Origin: Thereva unica
Lineage: Eukaryota > Arthropoda > Insecta > Diptera > Therevidae
Direction of reading: 5' to 3'
Length of the DNA: 64,000 bases
Assembly: GCA_949987705.1 (NCBI GenBank)
Contig: OX465281.1
Span: 158,920,393-158,984,392 of the forward strand
How positions within the stretch are numbered: the stretch's first letter is position 1; the number at the start of each line of letters is the position of its first letter. Both the position numbers and the translations under genes were made by a program. The notes under the pieces are model-generated. The model worked only from the letters and a program-made list of their open reading frames with translations. It did no database searches and was not told the DNA's origin. Positions 1 through 11,374 of this stretch are shown here, piece after piece.

Positions 1-2
1 CT

Positions 3-1896
3 TCAAGAATTTTCAATTGTGATGAATCAGCTTTTTTCCTTTGTCCAAAAGGTCAGGGTGTGTTGGCAAAAAGAGGCGCTCAAAATGTATACTCTAAATC
101 AGGTAATGATGAAAAAGAATGCTTAACCTTATCTCTTGGTGCTTCTGCAAATGGGGTGTTAATGCCAATTTTTGCTTTATATCCATATAAAAGAATACCG
201 GCTAATATACTCGCAAAATATCCTAATACATGGGCCCTTGGTAGATCAGAAAGTGGCTGGATGAATTGTCAAACATTTTATGAATATATAACGAATTGTT
301 TTAACCCATTTTTAATAAAAAATAACATCGAAAAGCCCATAATATTGTTTATGGATGGTCACTCTTCTCACTTATCCCTACCATTAAGCGAATTTTGTAA
401 AAAAAATGGAATTGTGTTAATTGCTTTATTGCCCAATTCTACACATATTTTGCAACCCATGGATGTGGCCGTCTTTCACAGCCTTAAGACTGCTTGGAAA
501 AAGAAAGTCGTTGAATGGCGAATGGAAAACAATGGAAGCCGGTTGAGAAGAGAAGATTTTGCACCCCTTCTTGAAAACTGTATTTCAACAACACTCAAGC
601 CTGACACTATCATAAACGGTTTTCGCGCTTGTGGATTATATCCATTTAATCCAAGTTCTATTGATTATGAGAGGTTACCAAAATCTACAAATGAAATAAA
701 TGCTGCTACATCTAACGACAACACCATCGAATCAATAACTTTACCAGCAGAAAATATGGATCTTATAAACTTTATAAAATTATTTGAAGAACGATTAGAT
801 GATAATAAATTACAGCAATTCAAATTGTGTGATGGAAAATGGGTAGGAGATGTGAGAGATGAAAATTTATATTATTTCTGGAAGAAAGTAAGTAATGATT
901 TGCAGGATAAGGCTGAAAATATTACAAAAAATAGCATCCCGTTGGGTGATTCTACGTTGGAGGCAAACAACAATACAGAAATTTCTACGAATATTATTTT
1001 TAATTGGTCAATATTAAACGATGGTGAAATCATGGATTTCGATGTGCAACCGGATGGCACTTTAGTTAGTTCGACTCCAAAAGTCTCAAACAGTGTACCA
1101 ATAAAAATAAGCTCGCCTATTCCTGAATCCATCAATTTATGTGGAAACATTTCCGAAACAAACAGCACAAACGAAAAATCTATTCGAATTGTAACAACTC
1201 CAAAGGATCACGTGACCCTACCAGAATCAGCATTGTCACAAGAAAATGCTTCAACTACAAATGCGACTTCTGAAGGAAATCCGATTAAATTACAGTTTCC
1301 ATCTCCTTTTAAAAATTGTTTGCATTGGCCTCAAACTCCAACTAGCAGTAGTTCAAAAAAAAATGTGAAAAGAAAAGTAATTCCAACCGTTGCAATAGCT
1401 GATGAATATATAGAATATCAGAAACGTATAGTTGAAGAAAAAAAAATAAAATTAGAGAAATCCGAATTAAAAAGCAGCAGAAAGAACAGAAAGAAAATGA
1501 GAAAAATGGAAACAATAAAAACCCAGAGAAGAAGAAACAAAAAACTAAAGACACCCAAAAGGATTAAGAAACAATAATTAAGTCACCTATCACCAGATCA
1601 ATCCCTATTATAAATGGCGATTATGTAATAATTACTTATGAAGAGAAAAATTCCAAGGTATTGTTACAAAAGTAATAAATGAAAATCCCATAAAGTACGA
1701 AGTGAAAACCATGGCTATGTGTGGAACCAACTGGCGTTGGCCAGATGTAGATGATATATTAGTATATGGGGTCGAAGATATTTTTAAAAAAATATATCCA
1801 CCAGTATTATTAAATAATAGAGGTGTAATTCAATTAAAGATTTCAATTAATGCTAAAGCTGATGTACCTGCTACTAATTTACCTACTATAATGTAA
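3..1896 (+). pseudogene. pogo/Tigger-Jerky-like DDE transposase, partial and frameshifted
   Basis: Cut-and-paste transposase of the Tc1/mariner-pogo group; cut off by the window start. The reading frame is open from base 3 to 1577. The first catalytic Asp is in NCDESAF (bases 21-23), the second in FMDGHSSH, the third in LQPMDVAVF; the last two are 35 residues apart, as expected for a DDE_1 domain. The N-terminal DNA-binding domain lies outside the window. Residues after about 250 are Ser/Thr-rich and end in a Lys/Arg-rich tail. After the stop near 1577, the family's C-terminal module continues in two other frames: GDYVIITYEE near 1616-1645, then CGTNWRWPDVDDIL to about 1830. A shift in the A-run near 1643 and another before 1616 break it. 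Family assignment is strong; loss of function is inferred. Confidence 0.85.
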
Positions 1897-2400
1897 TTGA
1901 GAATACTTTGTTATAAAATTAGCTTTTTAACAATAACTAAAGTTATTCAAATGTTCCTTTTATTGTGAATTCAATTTATTTAATGTTAATATTGAAATTA
2001 TTTATTTTTTTAATAAGAAATGTTGTTATTTTTTTAATTTTTAATATTTATCTACAAAACTACTCTCAAAATAAATTAAATAAATAAACACAACATTTAT
2101 CGTTCATTTATTTGCGAACTGTCATTTTTTTTAAAATAGGCCGGAATTAAGGACCTATTAGAACGGAATTAGTTACAGAGTTGAATTTTGTAGGACGGAA
2201 TTAGAGACAAACAGGAGGTTTCAAATTTCATCAATAAAAAGCATAATACCTCTTTTTATATGCATTAAATGAATAAATTTCTCTATAGAAACGTTATTTG
2301 ATTAAGATCAAACATTTTTCACTTAGCTACCTTCATTCTAACAGTTACAAACTGATTTACAATTTCCAAATCCCTTAATAGCCCGGAATATGGTACATTT
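1897..2400. other. AT-rich stretch without a gene
   Basis: Very AT-rich sequence with AATAAA-like motifs that could be the 3' flank of the pogo-like element. Around 2140-2210 there are three spaced copies of a GGAATTA-containing motif. No terminal repeat or ORF of note was found. Confidence 0.4.
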
Positions 2401-2412
2401 ACCTTATTATCG

Positions 2413-3861
2413 GGTCCAGTGGATTTATTGGCGTCGAGCTCTTTGAGACACCTGTACACCTCGCGAGTCCTGAAGAAAACCCTGTCCATTAAATGAGCGC
2501 TGTGCTCGAGGACCGGGGGTAGCGTATCATTTTGGGGTAGAGAAGAATTTGATGCAAACAGAGATGCTAGTAAATCGGCCTTGGATTTGCTATTTGTTAT
2601 CACCTTCTCATTGTGGATAAGTGAAGGAGTTGTGGATGAAGTAAAATTCTTCTTAATGGAGCTTACCAAGGATTTGCTACCAGAAGTTGCGTTTACTTCT
2701 CAACTTGCTGTCAAATGAATTTTTGACATTCCTGATGGTGACTTTACAGGAATTTCTAAGTTTTATATATTCTAGGCGGAGCGATTCACTCGGAAAACTC
2801 TTGTATGCTCGAAAGGCGGCTTCTTTGTCTCTAATGGCGTTCATACACTCCTGATTAAAACATCTGTTGGGCCTAGGCTTCACAGATTTGGTAGAATGAG
2901 GAATGAATAAATGCATTCCTGCCTGAATGATCCTGGTGATACGGATAGCGACAGAGTTGATGTTTTTGGTTCGGAAACACTGGTCCCAGTCAGCGGCTTG
3001 GAAATAATGAATAAGCCCCAGCCAATTGGCCTTCCCATAATGCCATACAGTTCTCCTGACTGGTTTGGGAGGGGTGGGAAATTCGAAAGGGAAGCTGGCA
3101 CTGACTAAGCAGTGGTCCGAATTGCCGAGAGGTGAATCTACTTCGACGGAGTTCCTCGCTGGATGTAAGGTAAGAAAAAGATCAAGGAGATAGGTTCCTT
3201 GATCAGAAACATCTGGGACTCTCGTGGGATGATCCACAATTTGGTGTAAATTATTGGTGTCTGCAAAGAGCTCAACGTCCTTGCCAGAAACACTGGTGCC
3301 ATTTGAGTAAGTCAGCCAGTTTACATTGTGAACATTGAAATCACCCGCAACAATGATTTCACACTCAGGATTGGATGATAAGAATCCCGTGATCTGTTCA
3401 GAGATAACATCAAATGATGAGGTTGAAGCTTCGTTACTTATGTTAGGGCTTCTGTATAGGAAGCAGAAGAATATGACGTGGCTTCGGAAGATGATTTTAA
3501 TCCAAAGATAATTAAAATCAGAAGTCGTGCTTGAATATAATTTATAATAAACCACGTCATCCCTAACATAGATGGCAATGTCCCTATGGGGGGAGAGATT
3601 GTGCACTAAAGTGTACCCGGATATCTGGTAATGACTTAAGTCATTATCGGGTGATATTTGGGTTTCACTAAATGCGAGGATTGGGGGTTTATAGTTCAGT
3701 AAGTGGCACTCAACAAACGAGAAATTCGCATGAAGTCCACGAATGTTACAGAGGTCAATAGCAAAGCTTGACTTGTAACGGGACTTCGGTTGCGCGGGTT
3801 CAATCGCCACATTCATAGGGATATTTTCCGGAATTACATTTGCCGCATCCAACAGAGGCAA
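2413..3861 (-). pseudogene. non-LTR retrotransposon fragment (endonuclease and start of RT), Jockey/CR1-like
   Basis: Minus-strand ORF2 piece of a non-LTR retrotransposon. The 394-residue frame at 3861-2677 is an apurinic-type endonuclease/exonuclease/phosphatase domain: CNIRGLHANF start, AFSETQISPDND, IVAGDFNVHNVNW, and GNSDHCLVSA near the end. A second frame (2669-2413) carries the linker and the first RT motif LKELDANKSTGPD, after which similarity stops abruptly near 2413, so almost all of the RT is missing. The two frames are separated by one shift around 2670-2677. The first residues (MPLLDAANVIPEN) look like element sequence rather than a host gene. The GC-richer stretch at 3862-4090 may be its 5' region. 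The fragment cannot encode a working RT. Confidence 0.85.
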
Positions 3862-4290
3862 TAAAATTTGTCCGCGTCAAAGTGTTATGCCTTTTGAAAC
3901 GGGGCAAATTTTATCGACCGACAGATTTTGGCCGCGGCGGCACCTGCATGTCAGGGGTGTGAGAGAGGGTAGGGAGCAAGGGTACTTACTTTTTCTGTTC
4001 GTCGGTCGTGTCTTTCTTCGATGTCGTCTAGTGAAGTGTGGTGAGCCTTCGCGTAGACTGCAGCGCCGGATGAATTTCTATTGTTTGTTTGTTTTTTATG
4101 GGTTTGTTCACTATGAATTATGTACGAGTATATTTTTTTTTTGTATGGAATTTAACTTTTATTTATTTATTTTATTAACTTCCCAGTATAGGAAGTTATT
4201 GTAATCGGTCCGAAAATCGAAATAAAAAATTTCAACGTATTTTCATCTTTCAAGGTCCCAGGAGCATTTTAAGCAAAAAATTGGGTGGAA

Positions 4291-4316
4291 GTATGTGTGT
4301 GTGTGTGTGTGTGTAT
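4291..4316. repeat. (TG)n microsatellite
   Basis: Uninterrupted TG dinucleotides flanked by TATGTG-type variants. Confidence 0.95.
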
Positions 4317-4341
4317 GTGCGTACGGATGTGGTCATTTTTT

Positions 4342-4975
4342 CCTGCACGATATCGCGCGAACCAAAACTGATATCGACTTCGTTGAGGTGTTGTTCGAAG
4401 CGTATTAACCGAAAAATGATCTGAAAAGAATTTCATGAAATTCGGTCCAGCCGTTTTTTTGTTTGAGCGACGTAAGTGATTTTTGTACCTGCACGATATC
4501 GCCCGAACCACGAAAGATATTGACTTACTTGAGGTGCCGTTCGAAGCGTATTAGCGACTATATTATCTGAAAAGATTTTTATAATATTCGGTCCAGCGGT
4601 TTTTTGGTTTAAATGACTTAAGTGATTTTTGTACCTGCACGATATCGCGCGAACTATAAAAGATATCGACTTAGTTGACATGCCGTTCGAAGAGTATTAA
4701 CCAAAATATAATCTGAAAAGATTTTCAAAATTCGGTCGAGCCGTTTTTTTGTTTAAGCGGCGTAAGTGATTTTTGTACCTGCACGATATGGCCTGAACCA
4801 CAAAAGATATTGACTTACTTGAGGTGCCGTTCGAAGCGTATTAGCGACAATATAATCTGAAAATATTTTTATAATATTCGGTCCAGCGGGTTTTTGGTTT
4901 AAATGACTTAAGTGATTTTTGTGCCTGCACGATACCGCGCGAACTAAAAACTATATCGACTTCATTGAGGTGCCG
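4342..4975 (+). repeat. 146-bp tandem repeat with A-B alternation
   Basis: Units start with CCTGCACGATA at 4342, 4488, 4634, 4778 and 4924 (spacings 146, 146, 144, 146). Units 1 and 3 share CCGTTTTTTTGTTT and GCG(A/G)CGTAAGTG; units 2 and 4 share GGTTTAAATGACTTAAGTG and the GAGGTGCCGTTCGAAGCGT core. The array is therefore a dimeric higher-order repeat of about 290 bp. Confidence 0.85.
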
Positions 4976-5439
4976 AAAAACATTAATACATCAATTTTAT
5001 ATACATTTTCGTCATCCTAATCTTGTAAGTGCGCAAATTTAGTTTGACATTTTAGCGAAAATATTGATAAACAATTGTGACAAATTCTCGGTATTATGCA
5101 TATATTCTATATTGCCTATTGTTCATTTATTATTAAAATATCCAATCATAATATTCAACATCCATCATACTGGGAAGTTGATCGTGTGGACCGAAATGGT
5201 CGAACCCACATCCCAACTAGTTTTATTTTTTGTTATTTTATTTTAGGGATCACTACTATTACTGCGAAATTAAGAGACCGGAACAGCAAACGTCCGAACA
5301 CCTCGCTGTCCCAGACCAAACTCTTTGGAAAGACTACAGCCGATGCAACCCCTTAGTTATCTTATGCCGAAAACAAATGGCCAGGAAATGGTTCTAAAGA
5401 AGGTACTTATGGTTCAATTTTATTTTTGTTGTTTGCTTC

Positions 5440-6983
5440 AGAAATTCGTGCCAAAACTGACACCATTCAGACCAGAGCTCCTTTGGACGTGCAGCGATTT
5501 AGTTTGTATCGTCGACTTTTGAGAGTAACTGCCTACATACAGAGATTTGTCAGACGCGCTCGCTGCCACCCAATAACAACCAATAAATTTCTCATCGGCC
5601 GGGAATTACAATTAGCTGAAAACTTCTGGGTGAAATATATTCAGAAAGATAATTACGATGCTGAAATCAAAGCACTGCAGTCGGGGAAGCCCTTTCCAGC
5701 TAATTCCTCTATTATGACCTTAAATCCATTTTTAGATGATAATGGATTATTGCGAGCAGGTACACGATTACGTTTTATGGAAGCTAGTTACGAAAATATC
5801 TTCCCAACAATATTGCCTCGTTCGAATCATATAGTAAAATTAATAATAATTGATGCACATGAAACGCTATTATATAATGGCGTGAATTCTGTTTTAACCC
5901 GATTAAGAGAAAAATTCTGGATCCCTCGTGCTCGGCAAATGATTAAAACCATCTTGAGAAGTTGCACAATCTGTCGACGTTTGTTTTGTAAACCAACTCT
6001 TTGCCCCACTACCAAGAAACCGATTAGTAGCTACTAGACCTTTTCAACATGTTGGCGTGGATTTTGCTGGCCCGCTTTTGTCAAATGGTTTCCGGATGAT
6101 ACACACACAGTGAAATCTTATATCATGCTGTTTACCTGCTCTGCAGTACGCGCAGTGCACATAGAATTGGTGCCTAATCTTACTGTCGATAGTTGCTTAA
6201 AAGGCCTACGACGTTTTATCGCTCAAAGAGGAGTTCCCAATACCATAATGTCGGACAATGCTCGAACCTTTAAACGTAGCGCCAAAGAGTTAAAACAATT
6301 AGCCGTTATTATATACATGAAGGAATTCCAAGATCACGTTGCAACTAGTAAAATTTCTTGGGAATTTATAGTCAAGCGAGCTCCCTGGTGGGGGGATTTT
6401 GGCTGGTGCGTTCAATAAAAAATTGTATAAAACTAGCAGTTGGACGATCAACTTTAACATTTGAAGAGATGCAGACTATTTTAACAGAGGTGGAGTTCAT
6501 AGTGAATAGTCGTCCTTTGACATATGTCAACGACGATCCCAGAGATTTAGATGCGTTGACACCCTCGCACTTCCTGCAGTCATCTATACCGTCAAAACTT
6601 ACTTTGAATCCTGATCCGGAGAAGACCAGTGCCAGTGCTCAGATTAGAGAATTGTGGAAAAACCGCTTTAAAACTATATCAGCTTTCTGGAAGAAGTGGC
6701 GTCAGGAGTATTTACAACAGTTGCGATCTTTGCACCAGGCTACTCGGAAGCCCTTTCAATTTAATCTGACCGAAGGTGATGTAGTCATTATGTACGAACC
6801 GAAGATTCCGCGCTTGTTCTGGAGACTGGCCATAGTTGAAAGAGTTTATCCTGGTAGGGATGACAGAGTTCGAGCTTGCGAAATAAGGCTGACTGATGGT
6901 TCTCGTTTTCGCAGACCTATACAACATCTTTATCCTCTGGAATTGCAGTTAGGATCGTCACCTGCTCTTGCCCGCCCGGAGGA
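5440..6983 (+). pseudogene. BEL/Pao LTR retrotransposon integrase region, frameshifted
   Basis: 3' end of a BEL/Pao pol gene. Reading order: the Pao linker (LDVQRFSLYRRLLRVTAY), the H2C2 zinc region (HETLLYNGVN ... CTICRRL), the integrase core (FTCSAVRAVHIELV, SDNARTFKRSAKEL), LTPSHFLQSS, and the C-terminal DUF5641-type domain (EGDVVIMYEPKIPRLFWRLA ... RRPIQHLYPLEL). It is broken by a stop at 6035-6037 with frame changes around it and by a shift in the G-run at about 6390-6396 inside APWWGGFW. Gag, protease and RT are absent upstream. The end is followed by a GGAGGA polypurine tract and a TGT that may open the 3' LTR. Dead copy. Confidence 0.85.
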
Positions 6984-7445
6984 TGTAGACAATTTATAAG
7001 GTTTTATAAAATACAACAACTTGTTATTCACACTTCATTGTTGGCACACTTGTACAAATTCTATTTTCGAATCAATGTCACAATTCTTCTCAGTTTAACT
7101 GCTGAAAGGAAAGCACCTCTTTTTGTAAGATCGATTTTGAATGACTTTTGTTTATCTTAATAAAACATTAAATTGTAGTGAAGGACATCTTTAATTATAT
7201 TTTTAGAAATAAATTTCTCTCCCGAAGCAATTTTTTCGACAACGCTCAATACGAATTCGAACATCCGCTTTAGTGTAGCGAACGAAATACGGAGGAAATG
7301 TTTGTTTGCTAACGTTCAGGAAAAATCTTGTGGATTTACAACTATTATATAGTTATTTGAACTAGCTTCTGTCAGGATTGCTTTGTCACCAGTTCTGATA
7401 CTAGTCAATTTCCCACTAGTGCTAAACGTGTATGCTAAACAGACA
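6984..7445 (+). repeat. probable 3' LTR of the BEL/Pao copy
   Basis: Follows CCCGGAGGA (polypurine tract) and begins TGTAGACAAT. The part at about 7250-7440 (CGAACATCCGC ... CACCAGTTCTG ... CTAAACGTGT) matches the reverse complement of 25745-25505, supporting LTR-type dispersed sequence. The 3' edge is not defined. Confidence 0.45.
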
Positions 7446-7599
7446 CTCCAATTATATTTATATATAGATATCAATGTATTTGTATATATTTATATAGATT
7501 GGCGGGGTGAAAGTTTATTTCGGACCTAAAAAAAATAATTTGAGGGGTTGCTGCGGGGTGGCTTCCGATTCAACGATACGGTTGGTTTTGGTGTCAACG

Positions 7600-7765
7600 A
7601 ATAGCTTATAGTCCATGGAAATGGTACTTTAACATTGCAAAAATGCAGGACAAGGTTTTATTTGTGGGATGTCTTGGGGGGGGGGTCAGTGTGAGCTTAA
7701 GTTTGAGTTTTCGGGATTCTAACCCCCCCATTTGGCCGCCATCTTGGAAAACGTGTGCAACGTAT
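7600..7765 (+). repeat. dispersed repeat, copy 1 (5' flank of the DDE gene)
   Basis: From TAGTCCATGG through AACATTGCAAAAATGCAGG, a G-run, TTTGAGTTTTCGGGATTCTA and GGCCGCCATCTTGG. It recurs in the same orientation at 38818-38970 with few changes. Here it sits just upstream of the ATG of the DDE transposase gene, so it is probably that element's 5' flank. Confidence 0.7.
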
Positions 7766-7869
7766 TTCATTTATTCTAACTATCTAGCAACATACGGGCG
7801 TATTCATTTTATGACAAGCGTTTGCAAGTTGTATAACTCCAAATTCGTGCAAGTCAAAGTCGTTCCAAA

Positions 7870-9351
7870 ATGAAGCGAAAAATTGCTCAGCTAGCAGCTG
7901 ACAATCCAGCAGCAGCCGAAGTTCTCCGACTCCATGATAAAAAAGGACGGCCATCCCTCGACGTAGACAATCCTGGACTTTTAAACGCAATTATTGAGAT
8001 TGCTACTTACGGTAGTGCAGTTCACGACAGGCGGCGAACTGAACTCATACGATCTGTCAAAACCCTTGACGATTTAGTCGATCAACTACAATCTTCATAT
8101 GGGCTTACGATTAGCAGAAGTGCAATTTATTTGCGGTTGATACCTAGACGTACAGATTCCATCGAAGGAAAAAAACACGTCTACACCGCTCCAGTCAAGT
8201 TGTTGAAACCACAAAACTCTGCGCACAAAGAACATGCTTGCACTCAGTTTGCTGCTTCGACCATACGCAATTTAGAACTGCTGTCATCGGTTTTAGGTCC
8301 TAACGAAGTGTTCTTTTTGAGTCAAAATGACAAAGCCAGGATCCCAATCGGTCTTACAGCAGCTAACAAGCAGACACCTCTACTAATGCATATGGAGTAT
8401 CTGGTGACACTCCCCGATCATGATTGGGTCGTCGCAGCATTGCATAAATTAATTTCGTCTGTGTATGCTGCAAATAAAGTTCGAGGAGATCGTATTAATA
8501 CTCCGGATGCAGTTACATATTCTGGCCCTACGTACATAGCTATTCGATCTGCGAAGCACAGTTCATCAACTGCCTTGTCACATTGTGGTGACTTGGAGAA
8601 GCTGTTCGAAATTCAAGAGTTCGACGAGATGACTAAAACGTCCAAGGGGACCACAAAACCAGTGTTAATTAGGACTGTAGATGGCGGCCCAGATGAGAAC
8701 CCGCGCTATATGAAGGTCATTAGAACTTCGATCCACCACTTTTTGAAGTACGATTTTGATGCTGTTTTTATCGCCTGCAACGCTCCAGGTCGCAGCGCTT
8801 TCAACCGGGTGGAAAGGCGCATGGCGCCATTAAGCAGAGAACTAAGTGGGCTTATTCTACCACACGACCATTACGGAACACACTTGAACCACAGAGGTGA
8901 GACAGTGGACGAGGAACTAGAGCTGAAAAACTTTGCCCATGCAGGAAAAACACTTGCCGAAGTCTGGTCTGCACTTAAATTCGACGGCTATCCTGTTGTT
9001 TGCGATTATATTGATCCTGAAAAAGATGAAGTGGATATCGAAGATTTATTAACAAAGAGTATGGAGTGGCAAAACAATCATGTGCGAAGCAGCCAGTATT
9101 TATTACAAATTGTTAAATGCCAAGATCAAAGTTGCTGTTCACCATTCCGCAGTTCACTTTTGAAAGTTTTGCCGAGTCGATTTTTACCGCCACCTATGCA
9201 GCTTAGCCAGAGTGATGATGGTTTGTGTTTCTCTGGTTCCGGCCGATTTGCTCCACTATTTCTACTTCAGACAGTTATTCCAACTTTACAAAGCGGATTT
9301 AGTGACCCGCAGCAAATCCCCTACGATTATTGTTGTCCTGCAGTGAAAAAT
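7870..9351 (+). CDS. DDE transposase-like protein with ISAzo13-type catalytic layout, fused in frame to HARBI1-like sequence
   Basis: ATG at 7870; the frame stays open for 546 codons, of which about the first 494 are this protein. An N-terminal helical region (about residues 30-90) resembles a helix-turn-helix. Likely catalytic triad: D154 in QNDKARIPIG, D271 in VDGGPDENPRY, E315 in FNRVERRMAPLS. The order (D-K-x-x-IPIG, DGG/S, N-R/K-x-E-RR/HR) is that of bacterial ISAzo13 transposases. A cysteine pair (KCQDQSCC) and PYDYCCP lie near the end. The family is abundant and mostly unnamed in invertebrate genomes as far as I recall. At about codon 494 the text changes to Harbinger transposase (SLRFLATDKTYKDMGFS) without a frame break. 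Transposase identity is inferred from motifs; no terminal repeats were found. Confidence 0.65.
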
Positions 9352-10383
9352 GGAATTTCCTTACGTTTCCTTGCAACAGATAAGACATATAAGGATATGG
9401 GATTTTCAGCGTTAATATCAGCGCAAGCACTTTTGAAACTTATACCTGAAACTTGTAACGCTATTAAAGTAGTCTTGATGGAAGAGTATATGAAGGTAAA
9501 ATCTTTGTAGCTGCTTGACTTTAATACTTTTGTTTACAATATCTAGTTCCCTCAATGCGAAGAAGATTGGAAGAAAATAGCTTGGGACTTTGAAAAGAAA
9601 TGGCAATTCCCTAATTGTTTAGGTGCGGTTGATGGTAAACACATCAAAATTAAACCACCGAAAAACAGTGGTTCGTTTTACTGGAACTACAAAGGGTATA
9701 ATAGCATTGTGCTGATGGGAATTGCTAATGCAAATTACGAGTTCGTTTTATGTAATGTGGGTACAAATGGTCGTGTTTCAGATGGTGCAGCATTAAGCAG
9801 TACGGATTTTTTTCAAAAACTTGTAAAAGGAGAACTTAATATTCCAGCTGACAGAAAGCCTTTAAATGCAACTGATCCTTTGCCTTATGTATTTGTTTGC
9901 AACGAAGGATTTACGTTAAGAAATGATTTTATGAAACCATTTAGTCAAAGAGAACTTAATTATGAAAGGGAAATTTTCAATTATAGACTGTCTAGGGGAA
10001 GAAGGATAATTGAAAACGTTTTTGGTATCCTTGCTTTGCGTTTTCGTATTTTCCGCGGTGAAATAAATTTAGAAATGGAGCCTATTGATACAATTGTTAT
10101 GGCATATGCAGTTTTACATAATTTTCTTCGTCGAAATTGTAGCAATTCTTACATTCCATCAGAATGTTTAGATGTTGAAGACACTGAAAATGGCACTGTT
10201 ATTCAGATTAAAAATAAAACTACATTATTGGGTTTACAAAAAGGAAATAATAGAAACCATAGCGAACAGGCAAAGGAAATAAGAAATTCATATATGAAAT
10301 ATTTCAATGGCCCAGGAAAAGTTGATTGGCAAGAAGAAATGATTAGCAGGAGCAAAAACATAAGCACAAATAATAAACATTAA
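9352..10383 (+). CDS. PIF/Harbinger (HARBI1-like) transposase, N-terminally truncated, with one intron
   Basis: DDE_4 nuclease of a PIF/Harbinger transposon. The first exon piece reads SLRFLATDKTYKDMGFS ... MEEYMK and ends at 9495; a 51-bp phase-0 intron follows; exon 2 begins FPQCEEDWKK at 9547. Catalytic residues are all present: D in LGAVDGKHIKI, D in GRVSDGAAL, E in RRIIENVFGIL. The frame is intact to TAA at 10381-10383. The usual N-terminal third of the protein is missing and is replaced in frame by the ISAzo13-like sequence upstream, so the spliced product would be about 820 residues. The convergent MADF gene at 12190-11375 is the element's usual second ORF, and the right end lies near 12418. 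An 873-bp MITE sits between the two genes. Confidence 0.85.
9496..9546 (+). other. predicted 51-bp phase-0 intron of the Harbinger transposase
   Basis: GTAAAATC donor after ATGAAG and a TTTGTTTACAATATCTAG acceptor before TTCCCTCAATGC. It contains an in-frame TAG; removing it joins the two halves of the transposase in frame. Confidence 0.75.
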
Positions 10384-10463
10384 AGAATCGAATTTTTCAA
10401 AGACATATTTTATTACTTCAGATTTTATAAATATAACTTAAAGATAATAATATTGATTTATAT

Positions 10464-11336
10464 TAGGGTTGCGATGATTTAAATCAAGTGATTTAAATCA
10501 ACGATTAAATCGCGATTTTAACAAATGATTTTTTTCCAATTTCGATGATTTAAATCAAATTTTTTAAAATCTACTCAAGTGTAGCAAATTTCACAAAACA
10601 ATTACAACTGCCAAAAATGTTACAAAATATACATTCAAAAAACTACGAACTCAATTCAAAAAATATGTTTGCCAGTCTAAGTACGTGTTTGTTCGGTTCA
10701 GTTTACATCGGTAGAAAATATAGTCCAGGAGAGATAGCGAAAATGTATTTAAAAGTTGAAATAAATCTACCCTGCGATTTCTTGACGCTATAATTAAGAG
10801 AAAAATTGTAGGAGTTCAATGAATGTGTTTTGGATAAAATTGGTCCAGGGCAACAGATGGTAAAAAGTTAATAATAGTAGCGAAAACACGTTTTTCCACG
10901 TTTTGGGTACGAAAAATTGTTCTTTTGGAAAACAAAAAATACTACATAATAGTGCTTAAAAACCCTAAAATTATGAGTTTTGGACCATTGAAATCGGTTT
11001 TTGAAAAGGCCTTCAAGGATTATGGGAAAAATAGATGTCATAAAAGTCTTTGAATCAAATTCTCCAAAAGTCATAAAAGTTGAAGGCCTACAATGTGTCA
11101 GTGAATACACTGAACTTTCTTTCATTTATTTCAATTATGTAACATTTTTGGTCAGTTGTATGCGTTTTCATTTGACTTTGTTTGTTAAATTATGATTTGG
11201 TAAATTGTTATTTGGGTTTCTTATAACAATATCGCAATATAAAATTTTTTGATTTATATCTGATTTAAATCTGATTTAAATCAAAAAAATCGATTTATTC
11301 GATTTTTTAAAAAAATCGTGATTTTTTTCAACCCTA
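10464..11336. mobile_element. hAT-type MITE, copy 1, TSD ATTTATAT
   Basis: 873 bp with ends TAGGGTTG ... CAACCCTA. An exact 8-bp target duplication ATTTATAT flanks it (10456-10463 and 11337-11344). Subterminal regions are rich in ATTTAAATCA and CGATTT motifs on both sides, likely transposase-binding sites. No coding capacity. It is inserted between the two genes of the Harbinger element. The same family recurs at 13215-14096. Confidence 0.92.
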
Positions 11337-11374
11337 ATTTATATTAAAGTTCAGTACATAAAAATTATTATGTT

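Larger units (their letters stand above)
4171..5225 (+). repeat. dispersed repeat with internal microsatellite and 146-bp tandem array
   Basis: Begins with a short palindrome (AACTTCC-CAGTATA-GGAAGTT), followed by a TG microsatellite, about 4.4 units of a 146-bp tandem repeat, and an end with a GTTGATCGTGTGGACC motif and CATCCCAACTAG. The same parts occur in the same order on the minus strand at 26115-25120, interrupted there by other DNA, so this is a dispersed element and not a local oddity. It lies just before BEL/Pao integrase coding sequence and could be part of its long terminal repeat, but I could not define edges. Confidence 0.6.

Noticed and set aside
3887..4204. 105-codon plus-strand ORF
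   Set aside because: Low-complexity Phe/Leu/Arg text opposite the non-LTR 5' region; no domain.
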